The notes under the pieces were generated by a model. That model had not been told where the DNA came from. It was given only the letters and a program-made list of their open reading frames with translations, and ran no database searches. From JANMZR01 sp040385875 (lineage in GTDB: Bacteria > Bacteroidota > Bacteroidia > Cytophagales > Spirosomataceae): a stretch of DNA of 56,974 bases. Each line of letters opens with the position of its first letter. Within the stretch, counting starts at the first letter, position 1. Location of the stretch: assembly GCA_040385875.1 (NCBI GenBank), contig JAZKGO010000046.1, positions 1 to 56,974 of the forward strand, in the 5' to 3' direction. Below are positions 1 to 7,285 of this stretch, piece after piece. Position numbers and translations under genes: made by a program.

Positions 1-4
1 AACT

Positions 5-544
5 ATGGCTACTAAAAATCAACTCCTCGACATGTCTCCTTTAGGCATGAAATTTACAGTTTTACAATCTAGTGCTGATACTATTGGAAAGTCATTAGAC
101 TTACATTGGGAATTATTGCCCGGCTGTAACATGAAAGACCCATTGGTGCACATTCATCCTCATGCCATTGAAACCTATGAAATATTGGAGGGCGAGATGG
201 AATTTTTTATTGGAGATAAGTGGGTCAAAGCAAGAAAAGGCGACAAACTATCCGTTCCGATAGGAGTAAGCCATACTTTCAGAAATCCAACAAATAAAAT
301 TGTAACGGTATTTAACACCCACCAACCCGCTCTTGAAATGGAACACTATTTTGAGGATGTTTGTAAAGTGTTGGACAAGGTGACCGATCAAAGGCAAAAG
401 CCTTTTACAATGAACCTAAAATCGATGTTGTATATGGGCGTATTAATGAACAATTACCGAAACGAAATTATTGCGAAAAACCCACCGGATATAGCCATTA
501 AAATCTTGGGTTTTGTGGCTAGAATCTTGAAGTTGAATTATTAG
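5..544 (+). CDS. cupin domain protein
   Basis: A 179-residue single-domain cupin. The first cupin motif is visible around residues 50-70 (HIHPHAIETYEILEG), with two spaced histidines and a glutamate that could bind a metal. The second half-motif is near residues 75-105 (GDKLSVPIGVSHTF). The last 50 residues are helical and hydrophobic (for example ILGFVARILKL) and could associate with the membrane. No catalytic role can be assigned, because small cupins include isomerases, dioxygenases and sugar binders. The ATG at position 5 is very close to the window edge, so an earlier start cannot be excluded. Confidence 0.75.
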   Translation: MATKNQLLDMSPLGMKFTVLQSSADTIGKSLDLHWELLPGCNMKDPLVHIHPHAIETYEILEGEMEFFIGDKWVKARKGDKLSVPIGVSHTFRNPTNKIVTVFNTHQPALEMEHYFEDVCKVLDKVTDQRQKPFTMNLKSMLYMGVLMNNYRNEIIAKNPPDIAIKILGFVARILKLNY

Positions 545-657
545 GGTATCAAACTGGAAAAACGAGAAGAGAATACTCAAACATTAATAATACTTTAAAT
601 TTATTTTTAAAATGATTTGATTATTTTTGATAAAAGAAAAGGTTTTATAACTAGCTG

Positions 658-673
658 TCAATCAGCTGATTGA
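658..673. promoter_or_regulatory. 16-bp perfect palindrome upstream of the sigma-factor gene
   Basis: TCAATCAGCTGATTGA is a perfect 16-bp palindrome, 66 bp before the start codon of the ECF sigma gene, in otherwise AT-rich intergenic DNA. Its size and place fit a dimeric repressor or activator operator. That role is inference. Confidence 0.35.
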
Positions 674-739
674 TAATCAGAATAATTTAAACAATCGACT
701 GTCTTTTATTTTGTATTCCATATTGAAATAGGTTACATA

Positions 740-1836
740 ATGAAAACAATAATTGATTCTTCGCCAAGCCTAATTGAGATTACTCAATCTGCTATCAGAG
801 GCGATACCCTCTCTTTGGGCACTCTATTTCAGTATTATCGGCCTCGATTATATGCCCATGCTTTAAGAGTTTGTGGCAATACTGCTCTAGCTCAAGATGC
901 TGTTCAGGATACGTTCATTTCGGCTTATACACATATTTCTTCTCTGCGTGATCCAACAGTAGTCTATCCTTGGCTTAGAAAAATGCTTTTCAATAATTGC
1001 TATATGCTTTTTAGAAAAGAAAAATCTTTGTTGAACCGGAACAGTGCGATACAAATTGACACCTTAGTTCAGGATTCCATCGATCAAAATTTTGAGCAGA
1101 GTTTCAACCAGCAAATCATTTATGAATTAATGAGTCGCCTATCTGATGAGCTCAGTTCTTGTTTGATNNNNNNNNNNNNNNNNNNNNNNNNNNNNNNNNN
1201 NNNNNNNNNNNNNNNNNNNNNNNNNNNNNNNNNNNNNNNNNNNNNNNNNNNNNNNNNNNNNNNNNNNAAATCATTTATGAATTAATGAGTCGCCTATCTG
1301 ATGAGCTCAGTTCTTGTTTGATACTCCGATATTTTAGTCATTTTAATAAATATGACGAAATCGCCTTATTATTAGGAGTGCCAATAGGAACCGTAAGAAG
1401 TCGGTTGGCAGCTGCACGTGAAAAACTCAGTAAGTTGTATCATCAAACCGATGATGCGGGCGATAGGGCATTGAATCAATCCAATAAATGGTCTAGTTAC
1501 TATCAACATGTATGGACCCATATTTATGATGACCATCTTTCAAGAAATGAATTTTTTAATCACCTAAATCCTATGCTCAATGTTCGTTTTACCAGTGGTA
1601 AATCTGGAAATGGCCGTGGGATTTTTGAGAAAGAAATTAATGATGACCTTACCTTTGGTTCTCGATTTAATGTGAAACAAATAGCCAGTTGTGGTAATAT
1701 TTCAGTGGTAGAAGGCATCAATTCAAACAATATCGAATATCCAGATCGTTGTTCCCCCTCATCAGTATTTGTGGTATTTCGCCAAAGTGAAAAAATAAGC
1801 GATTTTCACATTTTTGATTCTTCCCGAATCATCTAA
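740..1836 (+). CDS. ECF-type RNA polymerase sigma factor with SnoaL-like C-terminal domain (gene contains an assembly gap)
   Basis: Sigma-70 region 2 spans about residues 28-95 (for example QDAVQDTFISAY, YPWLRKML). Region 4 follows (YDEIALLLGVPIGTVRSRL), and then about 125 residues resembling an NTF2/SnoaL fold, as in ECF families with C-terminal extensions. The gene is interrupted by exactly 100 N (1168-1267). The 55 bases before the gap (1113-1167) are identical to the 55 after it (1268-1322). Collapsing one copy and the Ns keeps the frame and gives one protein of 313 residues, so the interruption is artificial and not a frameshift. Such extensions often replace an anti-sigma factor in controlling activity. 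No anti-sigma gene is adjacent. Confidence 0.85.
1168..1267. other. 100-N scaffold gap, artefactual
   Basis: Exactly 100 Ns, the usual placeholder for a gap of unknown size. Both sides carry the same 55-bp sequence (1113-1167 and 1268-1322), as expected when two de Bruijn contigs overlap by a k-mer of 55 and were scaffolded without being merged. The true gap is probably minus 55 bp. Confidence 0.9.
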
Positions 1837-1927
1837 AAATATATTTTTCTTTTAACCGAACTTTTTGAAAGTCTGTTGAATCTATTTAAACGACAATAAG
1901 AATGTTTAACCTAAAAAAAGAAAAATC

Positions 1928-2461
1928 ATGTCAAAGAAAATTAAATGTGGCCTAGCGGCCCTCGTAACAATGTTTGCAATGTTTTGCGCAAATGCACAAG
2001 ACCAAGCTACCAAACCAAATGCGCTCCTCAATCTGATGCGGTTTGAAGGCCAATGGGAAGCACCGACAACGATGGTTCTCGAGGGTAAAACTTATCTATT
2101 TACCTATTATCTCGAATTCAAAAAAACTGCTGATGGCAGTGGATTATCTATGGAAGAGTGGTTCAGCTCTCCAGAATTGGGTACTTTGAAAGGCTCCAAT
2201 CTAATCGGCTACAATGGAAATGACGAAAAAATTCACTGGTTCAGTGTCGATAATTTCGGAACTTCTCATGAGCACATTGGTGTATGGAAAACCAATGACC
2301 ATTTTTATATGCAAGCCAACGAAAAGCAGCAGAGCAAAAAATTCGTTGAAAATATTAATATGGTTTTTAAAAGTAATGACTTGTTGGAGCTTACCTTAAC
2401 TGCTAGCCTTGATGGCAACGAATTTGAAAAAGTCAGTGGTTTATTTCAAAGAAAAAAATAG
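1928..2461 (+). CDS. small secreted protein, DUF1579-like
   Basis: A 177-residue protein with a clear Sec signal peptide (hydrophobic core LAALVTMFAMFCANA, predicted cleavage after ANA at about residue 23). The mature part begins with a helix and then LMRFEGQWEAPTTMVLEG, followed by alternating strands. This resembles lipocalin-like or DUF1579-type proteins, but I do not recognise a specific function. It lies 91 bp after the ECF sigma gene in the same direction, so co-transcription or control by that sigma factor is possible. A strong terminator follows at 2515-2552. Confidence 0.7.
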   Translation: MSKKIKCGLAALVTMFAMFCANAQDQATKPNALLNLMRFEGQWEAPTTMVLEGKTYLFTYYLEFKKTADGSGLSMEEWFSSPELGTLKGSNLIGYNGNDEKIHWFSVDNFGTSHEHIGVWKTNDHFYMQANEKQQSKKFVENINMVFKSNDLLELTLTASLDGNEFEKVSGLFQRKK

Positions 2462-2514
2462 TCTTTTGGAAAATTCCGAAGGTTTCTAAATTTGCAATTT
2501 TAGCGATTGGAGAT

Positions 2515-2552
2515 AAAAATAGGAAAGTCAAAAAATTGGCTTTCCTATTTTT
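2515..2552. terminator. bidirectional intrinsic terminator
   Basis: A 15-bp stem (arms 2515-2529 and 2538-2552, one G-T wobble) is built from AAAAATAGGAAAG and its complement, with an 8-nt loop. The A-rich and T-rich ends let it terminate both the plus-strand secreted-protein gene and the converging minus-strand cys operon. Confidence 0.8.
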
Positions 2553-2596
2553 ACAAAATCTTGAATATTACTTTGATTTAAGCAGAAACTAACATC

Positions 2597-3838
2597 CTAA
2601 ACCACAAATCCCACTCCCACAGTCGAATTGGTGTCATCTATCAAAATGAAAGCACCATTGGCTGGATTATATTCGTATTTATCAGCGAAAATTGGCTTGG
2701 CTGTTTTCAATGTAATTTCCCCTATCTCATTCAGCTTCAATTCATTTACTCCTTCTGAAATAGTGGTTTGGTTCACTACATCTTCTTTAAAATTGATACT
2801 CACAATTTTGGCTTTGGAGTCATTAATTCCATGTTGAAGCATATAATTTTTGCCTGAAACCAGCGGATTTGAGTCCATCCAACAGATTTTAGCGGTGATT
2901 TCTTTCAATGGAATCAACTCGGATTTTGTTTTCACCAACATATTTCCACGTGATACATCCACATCTCTTTCCAAAGTAATCACCACTGATTCACGGGCGG
3001 TGGCTGAGGGTAATTTCTCGCCAAATTTTTCAATAGAAGCAATTCTAGTAACTTGATCAGTTGGCAAAACCTTCACTTCATCTCCCACAGAAAAGTTGCC
3101 AGAGGCAATTTTCCCTGCATAACCACGATAATCATGAAACTCTTCCGTTTTGGGCCTTACCACAAACTGCACTGGAAAACGAGCAGGCCTTTTGGTTTCG
3201 TCAAAACTTATTTTTTCTAATTCTCCCAATAAAGTATCACCTTCATACCAAGCCATTTCGGTAGCTTTCACGGAAATATTTTGCCCGTATAGCGATGACA
3301 TTGGAATATAATCAATCTCCTGACCTTCAAATGAAACCTTTGAAGCCAATTCTGAAATTGCTGATTTTATTTCATTGAATCTTTCTTCAGAATAACCTAC
3401 CAAATCCATTTTATTCACACAAACAATCACTTTAGGTATGCGTAGCATCGAAGCGATAAAAAAGTGACGATAAGTTTGTTCCAAAACGCCATTCCGTGCA
3501 TCAATCAAAATCATTGAAACTTTGGTATTGGAGGCGCCAGTCACCATGTTTCGGGTGTATTCAAAATGACCTGGTGTATCTGCAATGATGTATTTACGAT
3601 TAAGTGTCGAAAAGTAAATATTGGCTACATCGATAGTAATACCCTGCTCACGCTCAGCAATAAGGCCATCGGTCAGTAATGAAAGGTCTAAAAAATTCAA
3701 ACCTTTTCTTTTCGAAGCTGTTTCTAATGCCTCAATTTTATCTTTGGTGATTGACTTTGTTTCGTACAAAAGTCGGCCAATTAAAGTACTTTTTCCGTCG
3801 TCAACCGACCCCGCTGTTGCAATTCTTAATATGTCCAT
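2597..3838 (-). CDS. cysN: sulfate adenylyltransferase subunit 1 (GTPase)
   Basis: The GTPase subunit of ATP sulfurylase, which together with CysD makes adenosine 5'-phosphosulfate (APS) from sulfate and ATP. The 413 residues show an EF-Tu-like G domain: P-loop GSVDDGKST at about 11-19, the switch motif DTPGH and NKMD, then two beta-barrel domains. There is no C-terminal APS kinase domain, unlike NodQ/CysNC fusions, which agrees with the APS-type reductase encoded upstream. It is the last gene of the minus-strand sulfur operon, separated from cysD by a 192-bp spacer that contains a palindromic repeat. Confidence 0.95.
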   Translation of the reverse strand: MDILRIATAGSVDDGKSTLIGRLLYETKSITKDKIEALETASKRKGLNFLDLSLLTDGLIAEREQGITIDVANIYFSTLNRKYIIADTPGHFEYTRNMVTGASNTKVSMILIDARNGVLEQTYRHFFIASMLRIPKVIVCVNKMDLVGYSEERFNEIKSAISELASKVSFEGQEIDYIPMSSLYGQNISVKATEMAWYEGDTLLGELEKISFDETKRPARFPVQFVVRPKTEEFHDYRGYAGKIASGNFSVGDEVKVLPTDQVTRIASIEKFGEKLPSATARESVVITLERDVDVSRGNMLVKTKSELIPLKEITAKICWMDSNPLVSGKNYMLQHGINDSKAKIVSINFKEDVVNQTTISEGVNELKLNEIGEITLKTAKPIFADKYEYNPANGAFILIDDTNSTVGVGFVV

Positions 3839-3924
3839 TTATTAGTTGTGAGTGGGGCGGGGTGCATAACCTAATGAGGTGAAAAACCAGCCCTAAACTT
3901 TATTTATAAATATTATTTTACCCT

Positions 3925-4009
3925 TTTGTCATTTCGAGGTACGAGAAATCTACTTTATTTCAATTGATTACCAAGTTCAGTGGATTTCTCCTAATGTCGA
4001 AATGACAAA
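3925..4009. repeat. palindromic intergenic repeat, GTCATTTCGA family, copy 1
   Basis: Outer arms TTTGTCATTTCGA (3925-3937) and TCGAAATGACAAA (3997-4009) are perfect 13-bp inverted repeats. Inner arms GAGAAATC (3943-3950) and GATTTCTC (3983-3990) are also inverted. A second copy with the same outer and inner arms lies at 6389-6472. The form matches a non-autonomous REP/MITE-like element seen in many Bacteroidota intergenic regions. Here it lies between cysN and cysD. Confidence 0.8.
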
Positions 4010-4030
4010 TACAAAATCTGAAATTGTAAA

Positions 4031-4987
4031 TTAAAAGTACCCCTGCTGCTTTCTTTTTTCCATTGCTGCTTCGCTTCTTTTATCATCAATTCTGGCACCT
4101 CTTTCTGAGATTTCAGCAGAAAGGATTTCGCCAATAATATCGTCTAATTCAATAGCTTCTGAAGCTACTGCAGCTGTGCAGGTCATATCACCCACGGTTC
4201 TGAATCTAACTGTGGCTTCATAAGGAATTTCATCAGCATCTTTATTAAGGTGCTCAGAATCAGCCCAAAGCATACCATCACGCTCAATTACTTGGCGCTT
4301 GTGCGAATAATAAATACTTGGAATATCCATTTTTTCCTCTTTGATATAATTCCAAACATCGAGCTCAGTCCAGTTTGAAATCGGGAATACCCGTACATTT
4401 TCGCCAATAGCAATTCGGCCATTCAGCATATCAAAAAGCTCAGGTCTTTGTCGCTTCGCATCCCATTGCCCAAAATCATCACGAACAGAGAAAATACGCT
4501 CTTTTGCACGTGCCTTTTCTTCGTCACGGCGAGCCCCACCTATGCACGCATCAAATTTAAATTCTTCAATGACATCCAAAAGAGTTACCGTTTGTAGGGC
4601 ATTCCTTGAGGCATACTTGCCCGATTCTTCTTTCACTTTTCCTTGATTGATTGAATCTTGGACATAGCGAACGATCAATTCAGCGCCTGTTTCTTTGGCT
4701 AACCAATCACGGAATTCAATCGTTTCGGGGAAATTATGACCCGTATCCACATGCACTAATGGAAATGGGATTTTACCAGGATAAAAAGCTTTTTGAGCCA
4801 ATCGAACCAAGGTTATCGAATCTTTTCCACCCGAAAAAAGCAAAGCTGGCTTCTCAAACTGCGCCACTACCTCCCGAATAATATAAATCGCTTCGTCTTC
4901 TAACTCACGAGGGAAATAACCGTGCTTTGGTTCAAGTGGTGAATTGTGAGTTTCGAGTTGTGAATTTGCCTCTGAATTGTTAATCAT
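4031..4987 (-). CDS. cysD: sulfate adenylyltransferase subunit 2
   Basis: The catalytic subunit of ATP sulfurylase. The PP-loop signature SGGKDS is at residues 52-57, followed by VHVDTGHNFPETIEFRDW, IGGARRDEEKARAKER and FPISNWTELDVWNYI, all typical of CysD. The length of 318 is slightly above the usual ~302. The excess is the first ~20 residues (rich in N, S, T, H), whose DNA is a degenerate simple repeat of the kind seen between genes here. The true start could therefore be further downstream, but no internal ATG precedes the core, so the annotated ATG is kept. Confidence 0.95.
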   Translation of the reverse strand: MINNSEANSQLETHNSPLEPKHGYFPRELEDEAIYIIREVVAQFEKPALLFSGGKDSITLVRLAQKAFYPGKIPFPLVHVDTGHNFPETIEFRDWLAKETGAELIVRYVQDSINQGKVKEESGKYASRNALQTVTLLDVIEEFKFDACIGGARRDEEKARAKERIFSVRDDFGQWDAKRQRPELFDMLNGRIAIGENVRVFPISNWTELDVWNYIKEEKMDIPSIYYSHKRQVIERDGMLWADSEHLNKDADEIPYEATVRFRTVGDMTCTAAVASEAIELDDIIGEILSAEISERGARIDDKRSEAAMEKRKQQGYF

Positions 4988-5095
4988 TATAAAATTTAAA
5001 ATATCTTAATTACCTTATTAATCTAATCTATAAACTATTGAAATTGGGGATATCTAATTGATTTACAAGCTAAACTTATCGCTCATAACTTATCA

Positions 5096-6382
5096 CTAAG
5101 CAGAGTGTAAACCACATTCCTTTTTGCTCTCTTCCCACCACCAACGACCCGCACGTGGGTGCTCGCCTTCCATGATGGCTCGGGTGCATGGCTGGCAGCC
5201 AATACTTACAAATCCTTTTTTGTGTAGTGGATTGTCTGGCACTTTATTTTCTTTTAAATAGGCTAATACTTCGTCATAATGCCAATTAACTAATGGATTG
5301 AACTTAATTATTTTGCGAGCGGCATCCCATTCAAAAGCTGATAGATCGCTTCTACCCTCAGATTGCTCAGCCCTTAGACCAGTAATCCAGATGGATACAC
5401 CCACCAATGCTCGATTAAGTGGTTGCACTTTTCGGATATAGCAACATTCTTTTCTATTTTCGACCGATTCGTAAAAACTATTCATGCCTTTGGCGTTAAC
5501 CAAATTTTGAACTGCCTCATTATCAGGAAAATAGACTTCGATTGGTTTTTTATATTTGGCTCTAGTCAAATCCAATAACTCATAAGATTCCTGAAAAAGA
5601 CGACCAGTATCTAAAGTAAAAACTCTGATTGGGAAGTTATTTTTGAAAATAGCATCAGTAATTACCTGATCCTCCTGCCCTAATGAGGTGGAGAATGCAA
5701 TACTTCCACTAAACTTCTCTGAAAGGAATGATAATGATTCAGCCAGACTTTTATTTTGAATGGCTAATTCCAGTTCTGAAATCAGGCTTTCATCGATTTC
5801 AATATGCTTTTTATCCAAAATCAAACTTTTTGTTAGTTTATTTAATTCAATTATTTTATGTTGAAAATCACCCTTAAGTGTTTTTCTGATTTCTCCGATA
5901 TTGTCCAAAAGTTCTTCCAAATCATCAGGGAAAGTCTCATTCAATACTTCCTTGACTCTTTTCGCAACGGTTGGCGACTTCCCATTGGTAGATATCCCCA
6001 GTTTCAAGCTACCTTTTTGAACCACTGATCCCAAATAAAAGTCGCATTCGTCGGGAGTATCGGCTACATTACAAAGTATATTAGCTAAAAAAGCTTCCGC
6101 TTTTATTTGATTATTAAGTTCTGAATTGTCAGTGGCCACTAAAACTAATTGCTTGTTTTCCAAATCATTAGTTTCATATTTTTTTTCTAAAATGCTTAAA
6201 TCTGAATGCTTTTTTTGCAAATCAAATATTTCATTTTTTACCAAAGGAGCCACCAAAGTGACTTTAGCTTTTGGCGAATTATTGAGAATGGCTGTCAATT
6301 TTTCCAAACCCACATTGCCTCCACCGACTATTAAAGTATTAAGGTTTTCAAGCTTCAGAAATATCGGAAATAATTCGTTCAT
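5096..6382 (-). CDS. fused siroheme synthase (precorrin-2 dehydrogenase/ferrochelatase) and APS reductase
   Basis: One uninterrupted 428-residue frame joins two enzymes. Residues 1 to about 195 are a CysG-N/Met8p-type domain: Rossmann motif GGGNVG at 20-25, VATDNSELN, CNVADTPDECDF, and STNGKSP at 131-137. It oxidises precorrin-2 and inserts iron to make sirohaem. Residues about 200-428 are a CysH-type reductase: SLGQEDQV, TGLRAEQS, Fe-S cysteines C313-C314 and C396/C399, and the catalytic tail ECGLH at 422-426. The CC...CxxC set indicates an Fe-S APS reductase and not a PAPS reductase. The neighbours are cobA (upstream) and cysD (downstream). The products serve the sirohaem-dependent sulfite reductase at the head of the operon. 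Confidence 0.9.
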   Translation of the reverse strand: MNELFPIFLKLENLNTLIVGGGNVGLEKLTAILNNSPKAKVTLVAPLVKNEIFDLQKKHSDLSILEKKYETNDLENKQLVLVATDNSELNNQIKAEAFLANILCNVADTPDECDFYLGSVVQKGSLKLGISTNGKSPTVAKRVKEVLNETFPDDLEELLDNIGEIRKTLKGDFQHKIIELNKLTKSLILDKKHIEIDESLISELELAIQNKSLAESLSFLSEKFSGSIAFSTSLGQEDQVITDAIFKNNFPIRVFTLDTGRLFQESYELLDLTRAKYKKPIEVYFPDNEAVQNLVNAKGMNSFYESVENRKECCYIRKVQPLNRALVGVSIWITGLRAEQSEGRSDLSAFEWDAARKIIKFNPLVNWHYDEVLAYLKENKVPDNPLHKKGFVSIGCQPCTRAIMEGEHPRAGRWWWEESKKECGLHSA

Positions 6383-6388
6383 TTTATT

Positions 6389-6472
6389 TTGTCATTTCGA
6401 CCTCAGGAGAAATCTGCAAAAGCTATATTGAAAGGTAAGATTAGCTAGATTTCTCGTGCCTCGAAATGACAA
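6389..6472. repeat. palindromic repeat, GTCATTTCGA family, copy 2 (overlaps the cobA 3' end)
   Basis: Outer arms TTGTCATTTCGA (6389-6400) and TCGAAATGACAA (6461-6472), and inner arms GAGAAATCT (6407-6415) and AGATTTCTC (6447-6455), are inverted. It is the same family as 3925-4009. The right arm lies inside the cobA frame and encodes its last residues and stop codon. Confidence 0.8.
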
Positions 6473-7215
6473 GTTGCCATTTTTTCTGAGGTTTCATGAA
6501 ATTTGACTACCTCCCCAATTACTATTACAGCTGGATTTTGCAATTTATTTTCAGCAATAATTTTTACCAAATCCTGAATTTCCCCAATTCCTGTTTTTTG
6601 ATTTTCGGTGCCACCATTTTGAATCACCGCTACTGGAATATCTCCTTTTCTAGCATTGATATAAATTTCAGCAATGGCTTCAGCCTTATTCATAGCCATA
6701 AGCAACACAATAGTTGCATTACTTTGTAGCGCTATTTTCAAATCTTCAGAAAGAGAATGATCTGATTTAGTGCCAGTAATCACCCAAAAACTATCCGAAA
6801 CTCCACGAGCGGTAACAGGAATATTGGCTAATGCAGGCGCTGAAATGGCCGATGAAATACCAGGAACAACTGCCGTTTCAATTCCTCTGGCTTTAGCATA
6901 ATCAATTTCCTCTTGCCCTCTTCCAAACACAAATGGGTCGCCTCCTTTTAGTCTTACCACATGCCCTTTTTGAAATGCCTTTTCAACAATTAAAAAATTA
7001 ATTGAGTCTTGCAATACACTTGGATGGCCTCCTCTTTTTCCTACAAAAATTAACTCAGCCTCAGGCTTACAATATTGAAGGAGATCTTCTGAAACCAAAG
7101 CATCATACATTACTACATCTGCCACTTTCAATGCCTTAATTCCTTTCAAAGAAATCAAATCAGGGTCGCCAGGACCCGCACCCACTAAAGTCAGTTTTGG
7201 AGTAATTTGATACAT
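6445..7215 (-). CDS. cobA: uroporphyrinogen-III C-methyltransferase
   Basis: SAM-dependent methylation of uroporphyrinogen III to precorrin-2, feeding the sirohaem branch. The 256 residues show the SUMT hallmarks: VGAGPGDPDLISLKGIKAL near the N-terminus, DALVS, VGKRGGHPS, RLKGGDPFVFGRGQEE and VPGISSAISAPALANIPVTARG. The last eight residues (CHFEAREI) and the stop codon come from the arm of a palindromic repeat, so the native protein probably ended earlier. The core enzyme is complete and this should not affect activity. The gene lies between the sulfite reductase (70 bp upstream) and the siroheme-synthase/APS-reductase fusion. Confidence 0.95.
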   Translation of the reverse strand: MYQITPKLTLVGAGPGDPDLISLKGIKALKVADVVMYDALVSEDLLQYCKPEAELIFVGKRGGHPSVLQDSINFLIVEKAFQKGHVVRLKGGDPFVFGRGQEEIDYAKARGIETAVVPGISSAISAPALANIPVTARGVSDSFWVITGTKSDHSLSEDLKIALQSNATIVLLMAMNKAEAIAEIYINARKGDIPVAVIQNGGTENQKTGIGEIQDLVKIIAENKLQNPAVIVIGEVVKFHETSEKMATCHFEAREI

Positions 7216-7285
7216 AAATTTATTTTTTCAATTGCATTTCTTCAATAAATCAGACTTACAAACTCTGTTTATCTTCAAATTATTT

